Assembly: GCA_023437745.1 (NCBI GenBank)
Contig: JAEZFI010000176.1
Span: forward strand, 1 to 9,652
Origin: Actinomycetes bacterium
GTDB taxonomy: Bacteria > Actinomycetota > Acidimicrobiia > Acidimicrobiales > Microtrichaceae
Direction of reading: 5' to 3'
DNA: 9,652 bases
Part shown: positions 1 through 6,518 of the stretch, piece after piece
Position numbering within the stretch: the stretch's first letter is position 1
Layout: each line of letters opens with the position of its first letter
Position numbers and translations under genes: made by a program
Notes under the pieces: generated by a model
Database searches by the model: none
Seen by the model: only the letters and a program-made list of their open reading frames with translations
Told to the model about the DNA's origin: nothing

Positions 1-591
1 CATCCGGCCAGGTTCAGAGGTGCGGGCCGAGCGATCGTCGCCGCGTCGCTCGTCGTGGCGTCCGTCGGCTGCGGCGTCGGGACCCAGGACGAGCCGACGA
101 AGGCCGACCGCAGCCTCGTGCCACCGGAGCTGCTGGAGGAGCCGGGGTCCAACGCGCCGTCGACCACGCTCGTCACGGCGGCGGCCGCCGTCTACCTGGT
201 GCAGTCCGACCGGCTGGTGGGCGTCCAGCGGGAGCTACCGGCGCCGGTGTCGGCGACCGCCCGCCTCACTGCGCTGGCCCGGGGGCCCGGACAGGTCGAG
301 GCGGCGGGCGGACTCGGGACAGCGCTGCCGGCCCGGGACATCGTGGGCAACGTCCGTGAGGGTGGCGGCGCGGTGCTGGTCGAGCTGACGGCGTCCCTCG
401 CCGACCTCGGCGCGAGGCAGCGCCTCCTGTGCGTCGCGCAGATCGTGCTGACCGCCGTGGGTGACGACCCCGCCGCGCAGGTGTCGTTCACGTTCGAGGG
501 CGAGGCCCTGGTCGTGCCGCTGCCCGACGGGACGCTCACGCAGAGCCCGGTCGACCGCACGACGTACGACGAGCTGATCGCGACCCGCTGA
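1..591 (+). CDS. GerMN-domain lipoprotein, 5' end cut by the window
   Basis: The reading frame is open from base 1 to the TGA at 589-591. The first visible residues (AIVAASLVVASVGC) look like the hydrophobic core of a lipoprotein signal peptide ending in a lipobox-like site, with the acceptor Cys at 70-72, so the protein is probably anchored on the outer face of the membrane. The start is most likely left of the window: a GTG at 55 is in frame but would leave almost no signal peptide. The body matches the GerMN pattern: a PARDIVGNV-type strand, VLVELTASLADL, a helix with CVAQIVLTAV, then VSFTFEGEALVVPLPDGT and a closing TTYDELI. GerMN domains occur in the spore germination protein GerM and in actinobacterial envelope lipoproteins such as LpqB; their molecular role is poorly defined. 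No functional link to the downstream genes is evident. I am fairly sure of the domain and unsure of the biological role. Confidence 0.75.
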   Translation, partial: HPARFRGAGRAIVAASLVVASVGCGVGTQDEPTKADRSLVPPELLEEPGSNAPSTTLVTAAAAVYLVQSDRLVGVQRELPAPVSATARLTALARGPGQVEAAGGLGTALPARDIVGNVREGGGAVLVELTASLADLGARQRLLCVAQIVLTAVGDDPAAQVSFTFEGEALVVPLPDGTLTQSPVDRTTYDELIATR

Positions 592-679
592 CGTGCCTCG
601 CGTGAGCCGGTCCGGGACGCGTTGACGAGCGCCCGTCAGGGTGTGAGGGTGGGCCACGCACCGAGTTCGGAGGTCCGCA
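592..679 (+). promoter_or_regulatory. Gap before katA: weak possible promoter, small palindrome and ribosome binding site
   Basis: This 88-base gap separates the GerMN gene from katA. A TTGACG at 622-627 resembles a -35 box. At the 17-base spacing the -10 would be GAGGGT (645-650), which is a poor match, so the promoter is tentative. A palindrome, TGACG-N6-CGTCA (623-638), overlaps the -35 candidate and could be an operator. A clear Shine-Dalgarno sequence GGAGGT (669-674) lies five bases before the katA ATG and supports that start. No strong terminator for the GerMN gene is visible. Confidence 0.3.
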
Positions 680-2179
680 ATGAAGAGCCCTGAGTCGTCC
701 ACCGGAGGATCCACGACGGCGGCGGGGGCGCCGGCGCCCAGCGACCGCAACTCGCTGACGGTGGGCTCGAACGGCCCGCTCCTCCTCCACGACGTCCACT
801 TCATCGAGCAGATGGCGCACTTCAACCGTGAGAAGGTGCCGGAGCGGCAGCCCCACGCCAAGGGGTCGGGCGCGTTCGGGCACCTGCGGGTCACCGAGGA
901 CGTGTCCCAGTACACGAAGGCCGCGCTGTTCCAGCCCGGCGCCGAGACGGAGCTGCTGATCCGGTTCTCCACCGTGGCCGGCGAGATGGGCAGCCCCGAC
1001 ACCTGGCGGGACGTGCGCGGCTTCTCGCTGAAGTTCTACACATCCGAGGGCAACTACGACCTGGTGGGCAACAACACGCCGGTGTTCTTCGTGCGTGACC
1101 CGATGAAGTTCCCGCACTTCATCCGCAGCCAGAAGCGCCTCCCCGACTCGGGCCTGCGCGACAACAACATGCAGTGGGACTTCTGGACCCTCAACCCGGA
1201 ATCGGCACACCAGGTGACGTATCTCATGGGCGACCGCGGCCTGCCCCGCACGTGGCGGAACATGGACGGCTTCGGCTCGCACACCTTCATGTGGGCCAAC
1301 GCCGGCGGCGAGCGCTACTGGGTGAAGTACCACTTCAAGACCGATCAGGGCTGGGCGACGTTCACCAACGAGGACGCCGCGGCGATGGCCGGCGCCGACG
1401 CCGACTTCCACCGGCGTGACCTGTTCGAGGCGATCGAGCGGGGTGAGCACCCGAGCTGGACGCTGAAGGTCCAGGTGATGCCCTACGCCGACGCGGCGGA
1501 CTACCGGTTCAACCCGTTCGACCTCACCAAGGTGTGGCCGCACGCCGACTACCCGCTCATCACGGTCGGGACGATGACCCTCGACCGCAACCCCGAGAAC
1601 TTCTTCGCCGAGATCGAGCAGGCGGCCTTCAGCCCCGGGAACGTGGTGCCCGGCATCGGCCTCTCCCCCGACAAGATGCTGCTCGGTCGGTCCTTCGCCT
1701 ACAACGACGCGCAGCGGAACCGGATCGGGACGAACTTCCACCAGCTGCCCGTGAACCGGACCCGGGTCGAGGGCCACAACACGTACCTCTTCGACGGGCA
1801 GATGACCTACGAGCACTCCGGCGACGCGCCGGTCTACGCGCCGAACTCGCAGGGCCGGAGCTGGGCCGACGGCGAGGCGAGCGTCGAGGAGTCGTGGGCC
1901 GTCGACGGCGAGATGGTCCGCAGCGCCTACCGGCTGCACGCCGAGGACGACGACTTCGGGCAGCCCGGCACGCTGGTCCGCGAGGTGTTCGACGACGCGC
2001 AGCGGGCTCGCCTGGTGGAGACGGTGAGCGGCGCGCTGCTCGGCGGCGTCACGCCCGAGGTGCTCGAGCGGGCGTTCGAGTACTGGAAGAGCATCGACGC
2101 CGACACCGGCAAGCGCATCGAGGAGACCGTCCGCCACGGCGCCGCCCCCGAGCCCGCCGCCGGCATGGGCGAGGCCTGA
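680..2179 (+). CDS. katA: Catalase, small-subunit monofunctional haem catalase
   Basis: This enzyme converts hydrogen peroxide to water and oxygen in the cytoplasm. The 499-residue product has the normal length for a small-subunit catalase and closely resembles the Micrococcus luteus type. The active-site motif FNREKVPERQPHAKGSGAFG contains the distal His59. RFSTVAGEMGSPDTWRDVRG follows, and then NYDLVGNNTPVFFVRDP with distal Asn131. The proximal haem ligand motif RSFAYNDAQRNRIG contains Tyr341, preceded by Arg337. The C-terminal helical part (DDDFGQPGTLVREVF ... AFEYWKSIDADTGKRIEE) is intact. The ATG at 680 has a good ribosome binding site at 669-674. The gene looks monocistronic: a strong hairpin follows the stop. 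No peroxide regulator (OxyR, PerR/Fur) is adjacent in the window. I see no damage or truncation. Confidence 0.97.
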   Translation: MKSPESSTGGSTTAAGAPAPSDRNSLTVGSNGPLLLHDVHFIEQMAHFNREKVPERQPHAKGSGAFGHLRVTEDVSQYTKAALFQPGAETELLIRFSTVAGEMGSPDTWRDVRGFSLKFYTSEGNYDLVGNNTPVFFVRDPMKFPHFIRSQKRLPDSGLRDNNMQWDFWTLNPESAHQVTYLMGDRGLPRTWRNMDGFGSHTFMWANAGGERYWVKYHFKTDQGWATFTNEDAAAMAGADADFHRRDLFEAIERGEHPSWTLKVQVMPYADAADYRFNPFDLTKVWPHADYPLITVGTMTLDRNPENFFAEIEQAAFSPGNVVPGIGLSPDKMLLGRSFAYNDAQRNRIGTNFHQLPVNRTRVEGHNTYLFDGQMTYEHSGDAPVYAPNSQGRSWADGEASVEESWAVDGEMVRSAYRLHAEDDDFGQPGTLVREVFDDAQRARLVETVSGALLGGVTPEVLERAFEYWKSIDADTGKRIEETVRHGAAPEPAAGMGEA

Positions 2180-2204
2180 CCCGCCAGGGTCTCCCCGCCC
2201 CGAC

Positions 2205-2258
2205 CCGTTCTGTTCCAGCCAGAGCATCGCGGGCGCTGCTCTGGCTGGAACAGAACGG
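2205..2258 (+). terminator. Perfect 22-bp inverted repeat after katA, likely terminator
   Basis: The left arm is 2205-2226 and the right arm 2237-2258. They are perfect reverse complements over 22 bases, with a 10-base loop (2227-2236, TCGCGGGCGC). The left arm begins CCGTTCTGTTCC and ends GCCAGAGCA. The position, 26 bases after the katA stop and ahead of the next same-strand unit, suits a transcription terminator. There is no T-run after the stem, as is common in high-GC actinobacteria, so termination is inferred from position and fold only. The stem is unusually long and exact for a terminator, and a dispersed palindromic repeat is an alternative. Confidence 0.7.
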
Positions 2259-2272
2259 CCAGCAGCCCTGGC
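2258..2272 (+). terminator. Small second hairpin abutting the long hairpin
   Basis: GCCAG (2258-2262) pairs with CTGGC (2268-2272) around the loop CAGCC. It directly abuts the 22-bp hairpin, sharing base 2258. Together they could form a tandem terminator. A 5-bp stem is common by chance in GC-rich DNA, so this is weak on its own. Confidence 0.3.
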
Positions 2273-2382
2273 GCGACGAGGTTCTCAGCGATGCGACCTT
2301 CGGATCAAGAGTGTGAGCCACCGTTGCTTTCCGTGCCGAGAATGCCTGAAATGCCTCGAAACACATCGAGGCAGGAGCGGGG
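2273..2382 (+). promoter_or_regulatory. Leader of the Tad operon: possible promoter, repeats and hairpin at the ribosome binding site
   Basis: This segment is less GC-rich than its surroundings, as expected for a promoter region. A possible -35 TTGCTT (2324-2329) and -10 TGAAAT (2347-2352) are separated by 17 bases, but both are imperfect. A short direct repeat, AATGCCTGAA (2341-2350) and AATGCCTCGAA (2350-2360), shares its last base with the next copy. A perfect 8-bp hairpin, TGCCTCGA-AACACA-TCGAGGCA (2352-2373), ends on the first base of the Shine-Dalgarno sequence AGGAG (2373-2377), which lies five bases before the cpaB ATG. The hairpin could be an operator or could mask the ribosome binding site. 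I see no gene in this segment. Confidence 0.4.
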
Positions 2383-3105
2383 ATGGGGCGAGCGAGGACA
2401 GCGGGACGCACGGGTGGGCCCGAGGGGGACGGCGGCGACACGACCGCTGACGCTGACCGCTCCGTCCGTCACCTCGTCCGCCGGTCCACGCTCCCGAGCG
2501 GACGCGCCATCGCCGGCGGGCTGCTCGTCGCGCTGAGCGGCCTCGGCCTCGTCACGGCACAGCGCTCCGCCAACGACGATCCGGGCACCCGCTACGTCGT
2601 CGCCACCGCCGACATCGTCGCCGGCGAACGCATCACCGCCCATCAGCTCGGCGTCGCCCCCCTCGACCTGGTCGACGAGCTCCGGGCAGGCGCGGTGCTG
2701 AACCCCGACCAGGTGGTGGGGCGCATCGCCCTCACCTCGATCCGCCGCCACACCCTCGTCGACCGGCGGGACGTGGGCGACGCCCCACCCCGAGAGGACG
2801 GGCCCGAGCGTCGTGTCACGATCGAGGTGGAGCCGGCGCGCGCGCTCGACGGCGCGCTCCGCAGCGGCGACGTGGTGGACGTCGTGGCCACCGGCAGCGA
2901 GCCCGGCACGACCCAGGTCATCATCGACGGCGCCCTGGTGGAGCGGGTCGGCGACGGAGGTGGGGAGGGCATCGGCCGCACCGACCGCGTCCTCTTGACC
3001 CTGATCGTCGCCGACGAGCTCGCGGCCACGACCCTCATCGATGCCGCAGCGCACCACGAGGTCACCCTGATGACCTCGAGCCCGGTGCGGATGGGTCGGT
3101 CATGA
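2383..3105 (+). CDS. cpaB: Tad pilus assembly protein CpaB/RcpC family, SAF domain
   Basis: A 240-residue protein with a basic, flexible N-terminus, one membrane helix (about residues 42-60, RAIAGGLLVALSGLGLVTAQ) and an extracytoplasmic remainder. Residues about 69-129 form a SAF domain: RYVVATADIVAGERITAHQL, then VVGRIALTSIRRHTLVDRRDV. Residues about 142-235 form the RcpC/CpaB domain, with the typical VTIEVEPARALDGALRSGDV and VDVVATG. In Tad systems CpaB/RcpC acts at the outer face of the membrane in pilus assembly; in a monoderm it has no secretin partner. The ATG has an AGGAG five bases upstream. This is the first gene of the operon, and its stop overlaps the next start in ATGA (3102-3105). 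Assignment rests on architecture and operon position, which agree well. Confidence 0.85.
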   Translation: MGRARTAGRTGGPEGDGGDTTADADRSVRHLVRRSTLPSGRAIAGGLLVALSGLGLVTAQRSANDDPGTRYVVATADIVAGERITAHQLGVAPLDLVDELRAGAVLNPDQVVGRIALTSIRRHTLVDRRDVGDAPPREDGPERRVTIEVEPARALDGALRSGDVVDVVATGSEPGTTQVIIDGALVERVGDGGGEGIGRTDRVLLTLIVADELAATTLIDAAAHHEVTLMTSSPVRMGRS

Positions 3106-3314
3106 TCGACGACGGCTGCTACGTCATCCTCGGCGTCGCGTCCGGACGGTCGCGCTGGTTCGCCTCGGTCGGCACCTGGGCCGCCGGTGGGAGCGCGCCG
3201 ATCGAGTTCATCCGCTGTGTGGCGTCGCCGAGGTCGTCGGCCGGCTGCGCGCCGGTGCGCCCGCGTCCGCGGTGCTCGCCGACGCCGCCACACCCGGCAT
3301 CGACCGGGAGCTGA
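3102..3314 (+). pseudogene. N-terminal piece of the TadZ/CpaE-like gene, before an apparent frameshift
   Basis: This ATG overlaps the cpaB stop in ATGA, the spacing used throughout the operon. The first 40 residues or so (MIDDGCYVILGVASGRSRWF, then ASVGTWAAGGSAPIEFIRCV) look like a real protein and like the receiver-like N-terminus of actinobacterial CpaE/TadZ homologues. After about 3221 this frame turns into Pro/Arg/Ser-rich sequence (SPRSSAGCAPVRPRPRC) typical of wrong-frame translation in GC-rich DNA, and it stops at 3312-3314. From 3221 the sensible protein continues in the frame one base back: GVAEVVGRLRAGAPASAVLA, which runs straight into the main open frame described next. One missing base near 3220 explains everything. 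I read 3102-4345 as one gene with a one-base deletion or sequencing error. Confidence 0.65.
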
Positions 3315-4345
3315 CAGCGCTCTGCGCCCGATCCGGGACCGCGCTGCTGCGGGTCGCCGATCCCCGCACACCCGCATCGTTTCGGGACGCCGGCGACCCC
3401 GTCCTCCCGCCGAACTTCGGCGTCGACGAGCTGCTCGCCACGCTCGGCGCGGTTGCCCAGCGCGTCCGGTGGCGCACCGTCGCACGTGCCGCCGAGCTCG
3501 CGACCGTCGAGCGCGACGTGACCTTCCACGGGCGGCTCACCGCGGTGTGCGGGCGTGGTGCCGCCGGGAGCACGGTCGCCGCGATGGCGCTCGCGCAGGG
3601 ACTGGCGTCGAGCGGGGGCGACGTGGGCGACGTGGCGCTCGCCGACCTGGCCCGGAACGCCGACCTCGCCTGCTACCACGACGCGCTCGACGTCGTGCCG
3701 GCGCTCCAGGAGCTGGTGGAGGCGCACCGGCACGGACGCCCGGGCACGGCCGCGGTCCGGTCGATGCTCCACCACGTCGACGACCGCGGCTACTCCCTCC
3801 TGCTCGGGCTCCGGCGCCCCCACGACTGGGTGGCGCTCAGCCCCGCAGCGATCGAGTCGACACTGCTCGGCCTCCGCTCGTCGTACCGGCACGTGGTCGC
3901 CGACATCACCGCCGACTTCGAGGGCGAGGCCCAGACCGGCAGCGTCGACGTCGAGGAGCGCAATGCGCTCGCCCGCGTCGCTGTCACGTCCGCCGACGTC
4001 GTCGTCGCCGTCGGCCGCAGCGGGCTGAAGGGCACGCGTGAACTCGTGCGGCTCCTCGACGACCTCGCCGAGATCGGTGTCGATGCCGACCGCATCCTCA
4101 CCGTCGTGACGGACGCCCCGCGGGAACGCGCCGCCCGAGCCGACGCCACCCGGGCCATCGCTGCCCTCACCCGGCGCCCACCAGCCGCGTCCCCGCTGTT
4201 CCTGGCGCACCGACGAGGCCTCGACGGCGTGCTCCGCTGCGCCGATCCCCTCCCGCCGTCGCTCTGCGACGCCCTCGCCCGGGCGGTGAACGCGATCGAG
4301 CCGGTGGACACCGACCGGCCCGTTCCGCTGGCGGTGGCGTCGTGA
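3272..4345 (+). CDS. tadZ: TadZ/CpaE-like ParA/MinD-family protein (main part; true start probably 3102)
   Basis: This frame encodes most of a TadZ/CpaE-like protein, a cytoplasmic relative of ParA/MinD ATPases that places Tad machinery in the cell. Counting from the GTG at 3272, residues 1-65 finish a receiver-like N-terminal domain. Residues about 88-300 form the ATPase-like fold: LTAVCGRGAAGSTVAAMALA at the P-loop position, DVALADLARNADLACYHDAL matching the CpaE strand after it, RHVVADITADFEGE at the Walker B position, and ADVVVAVGRSGLKGTRELVR. The P-loop lacks the usual signature and conserved lysines (see findings). The GTG at 3272 has no ribosome binding site and lies inside a domain, so it is unlikely to be the real start. 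The in-frame protein extends back to about 3221 and then shifts into the frame starting at 3102. The stop overlaps tadA in GTGA. Family assignment relies on fold pattern and position between cpaB and tadA. Confidence 0.8.
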   Translation: MLADAATPGIDRELTALCARSGTALLRVADPRTPASFRDAGDPVLPPNFGVDELLATLGAVAQRVRWRTVARAAELATVERDVTFHGRLTAVCGRGAAGSTVAAMALAQGLASSGGDVGDVALADLARNADLACYHDALDVVPALQELVEAHRHGRPGTAAVRSMLHHVDDRGYSLLLGLRRPHDWVALSPAAIESTLLGLRSSYRHVVADITADFEGEAQTGSVDVEERNALARVAVTSADVVVAVGRSGLKGTRELVRLLDDLAEIGVDADRILTVVTDAPRERAARADATRAIAALTRRPPAASPLFLAHRRGLDGVLRCADPLPPSLCDALARAVNAIEPVDTDRPVPLAVAS

Positions 4346-5637
4346 GCCCCGGGGAGGCACCCGTCGTCGAGATCGAGCGGCTGGTGCAGGACCGGGCGAA
4401 GGAGCTGTCCCTCGCGCTCGACTCCAGCGAGGGCGAGGCGATGCTCCGCCACCTCATCGACGAGGAGATCGAGCGGTGGGCCGACGACCACCGACGCGGG
4501 ACCCGGGGTCCGCTCGTGCGTCCCGACGCCGTCGCGGCCCGGGCCTTCAACGACATCGCCCGGTACGGCCCCCTGACCGACCTGCTCGAGGACGACGACG
4601 TCTGGGAGGTGATGATCAACTCCCCCCATGACATCTTCGTGAAGCGGCACTCCGGCACCAGCGGCTACCACCACGAGGGCTTCCTCGACGATGAGCACGT
4701 GGTCCGGACCCTCACCCGGCTGCTCGACCAGTCGTCCACGGCGCACCGGAAGCTGGACCCGTCCGAGGGCCTGCAGGACGCCCAGCTCGACAGCGGCGCA
4801 CGCCTCCACATCGTGCACGGCGACCTCGCTCGAGGTGGCCACCTCATGGTCAACATCCGCAAGTTCACGGGCGTCGGGATCACGTCGCTGGACGAGCTGG
4901 TGGACCGCAAGATGCTCGACGAGCCCACCGCCCGGTTCCTCCGCGCCTGCGTCGCCGCCCGCCAGACCATCGTGTTCGCCGGCGTGCCCGGCAGCGGCAA
5001 GACGACGCTCTTGAACTGCTGTGCCGCCGAGCTGGACCCGTCGCTACGGGTGGTGGTCGCGGAGGAGGTGTTCGAGGCGGACCTCCCCATCGCGAACGTC
5101 GCCCAGATGCAGACCCGTGCGGCTCGCCCGGAACGGCCGGCGGTGGACCTCCGCCGCCTGGTCGCCGGCTTCCTGCGGATGGCGCCCGACATCGCCATCG
5201 TCGGCGAGGTCCGGGACCGTGAGGCGCTCCCGCTCCTCCTCACGCTGTCGTCCGGGGTGAAGGGGTTCACCACCCTCCATGCGGGTTCGGCTCGGCAGGC
5301 CCTGACCCGCCTCCGGTTCGTGTGCCAGCTCTCCGACACGGCGTCCGAGATCCCGATGTCGGCGCTCAACACGCTGGTCAGCGAGGCCATCGACGTCGTC
5401 GTCCACACTGACCGCGGCCCCGACGGGCCCGAGGTGATGACGATCCTGGCCGTGGAGGACCTCGCCGGCGGCTCGGATGCCGTGCAGTTCACGGCGACCG
5501 AGGTCTTCGAGCGGCCCCGGCACGGCGCGCCGATCGAACGGACCGGTGCCGTGCCACCCCGACTCGCCCGGGCCTTCGCCCGCGTGGGCCTGGACATCAT
5601 CGAGGTCCTGGAGGACGCCGGGGGTGATCGCCGGTGA
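4342..5637 (+). CDS. tadA: Tad pilus/type II secretion motor ATPase TadA (CpaF family)
   Basis: This cytoplasmic hexameric ATPase of the VirB11/GspE superfamily powers pilus assembly on the TadB/TadC platform. The 431-residue length is normal for CpaF. The N-terminal domain includes AFNDIARYGPLTDLLEDDDV and WEVMINSPHDIFVKR (residues about 69-102). The Walker A motif GVPGSGKTT is at residues 214-222. The Asp-box region is VVVAEEVFEADLPIANVAQM with QTR following, slightly changed from the usual E-D-x-x-E-L. The Walker B region is MAPDIAIVGEVRDREA with Glu289, and the His box is GFTTLHAGSA with His313. All motor motifs are present, so it should be active. The GTG start overlaps the upstream stop in GTGA, and its own stop overlaps tadB in the same way, suggesting translational coupling. 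Confidence 0.95.
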   Translation: MSPGEAPVVEIERLVQDRAKELSLALDSSEGEAMLRHLIDEEIERWADDHRRGTRGPLVRPDAVAARAFNDIARYGPLTDLLEDDDVWEVMINSPHDIFVKRHSGTSGYHHEGFLDDEHVVRTLTRLLDQSSTAHRKLDPSEGLQDAQLDSGARLHIVHGDLARGGHLMVNIRKFTGVGITSLDELVDRKMLDEPTARFLRACVAARQTIVFAGVPGSGKTTLLNCCAAELDPSLRVVVAEEVFEADLPIANVAQMQTRAARPERPAVDLRRLVAGFLRMAPDIAIVGEVRDREALPLLLTLSSGVKGFTTLHAGSARQALTRLRFVCQLSDTASEIPMSALNTLVSEAIDVVVHTDRGPDGPEVMTILAVEDLAGGSDAVQFTATEVFERPRHGAPIERTGAVPPRLARAFARVGLDIIEVLEDAGGDRR

Positions 5638-6518
5638 GCGGGTGGTGGACCGTCGCGGCCGGCACCTACGGCGTGTACCTGGTCGTGACCGCCGTCGGCC
5701 TGGGCTGGGACGGCGTGCTGCCGGGGCCCAGCCGGGCGCAGCGCCGGCGGACGCCCCTCGATCGAGTGCGGGCGTGGATGGCCGAGGCGGGACTGGCCGA
5801 CGTGTCGGTCGCCGAGCTCCTCGGCGTCACGGGGTTGCTCGCCGCGGTCGGCGGCATCATCGGTGGCGGGGCCTTCGGTGGCGTGCTGCCGCCGCTCGGC
5901 ATCGGAGTCCTCGCCGCCACCCTCCCCGTCGCGACCTACCGCCACCGTCGTGCGGAGCGCCGCGCCGCGGCGGAGGAGCTGTGGCCGTCGATGATCGAGG
6001 AGCTGCGGATCCTCACGGGCTCGGCGGGACGCTCGATCCCGCAGGCCCTGTTCGAGGTCGGTCGCCGATCGCCGGACGTGCTCCGCCCGGCCTTCGACGC
6101 TGCGCAACGGGAGTGGGTGCTCACCACGGACCTTCCTCGCAGCCTCCGGGTGCTGACCACGCAGCTCGGCAGCCCGACCGCCGACGCGCTCGTCGAGACG
6201 CTGCTCGTGGCACACGACCTCGGCGCGACGGACCTCGACCGTCGCCTCGCCGAGTTCACCGAGGACCGGCGCCAGAACGTCCAGGCCCGGAAGGAGGCAC
6301 GGTCGAAGCAGGCGGGCGTCCGCTTCGCCCGCCGGTTCGTCGTCCTCGTGCCGGCCGGGATGGCAGCGGCGGGGATGTCGCTCGGTCGGGGAAGGGCGGC
6401 GTACGCCTCCACCTCGGGACAGCTCCTCGTCGCCGTCGGCATCGCCCTGGTGGCGGCGTGCTGGGTCTGGTCGGGCACCATGCTGCGACTCCCCCGGGCC
6501 GATCGGGTGTTCCGGTGA
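5634..6518 (+). CDS. tadB: Tad platform membrane protein TadB, type II secretion F (T2SSF) domain
   Basis: A 294-residue polytopic membrane protein. An N-terminal hydrophobic stretch (about residues 5-22) is followed by a basic loop (PSRAQRRRTPLDRVRAWMAE), two close helices (about 62-99), a cytoplasmic T2SSF domain (about 115-225) and two C-terminal helices (about 233-250 and 264-282). The cytoplasmic domain contains SMIEELRILTGSAGRSIPQA, which is typical of the family, then RVLTTQLGSPTADALVETLL and the charged FTEDRRQNVQARKEARSKQA before the last helices. TadB and TadC form the inner membrane platform that couples the ATPase to pilin polymerisation. It begins with a GTG overlapping the tadA stop and ends overlapping the tadC start, again by GTGA. 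TadB versus TadC naming follows gene order. Confidence 0.9.
   Translation: MSGWWTVAAGTYGVYLVVTAVGLGWDGVLPGPSRAQRRRTPLDRVRAWMAEAGLADVSVAELLGVTGLLAAVGGIIGGGAFGGVLPPLGIGVLAATLPVATYRHRRAERRAAAEELWPSMIEELRILTGSAGRSIPQALFEVGRRSPDVLRPAFDAAQREWVLTTDLPRSLRVLTTQLGSPTADALVETLLVAHDLGATDLDRRLAEFTEDRRQNVQARKEARSKQAGVRFARRFVVLVPAGMAAAGMSLGRGRAAYASTSGQLLVAVGIALVAACWVWSGTMLRLPRADRVFR

Noticed and set aside
20..388. Arg/Ser-rich open frame at the left edge
   Set aside because: It is a frame shadow of the GerMN lipoprotein gene. The other frame carries the lipobox and the domain motifs.
536..2227. Long open frame on the minus strand (563 residues) opposite katA
   Set aside because: It is antisense to a catalase with all catalytic residues intact. 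Its composition is His/Val/Gly/Arg-rich with no recognisable motif, typical of a GC-rich shadow frame.
2335..2342. GCCGAGAA, similar to a sigma-28/WhiG -10 element (GCCGATAA)
   Set aside because: No TAAA-like -35 lies about 15 bases upstream; the sequence there is AGCC. One partial box alone does not support the promoter class.
3213..3230. Programmed -1 ribosomal frameshift site in the TadZ-like gene
   Set aside because: There is no slippery heptamer and I see no convincing downstream pseudoknot. A missing base is the simpler explanation.
5477..6514. Upstream extension of the TadC reading frame to 5477
   Set aside because: The extension overlaps tadA and all of tadB and reads as Arg/Pro-rich shadow. 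The GTG at 6515 fits the GTGA overlap pattern and gives a normal TadC length.
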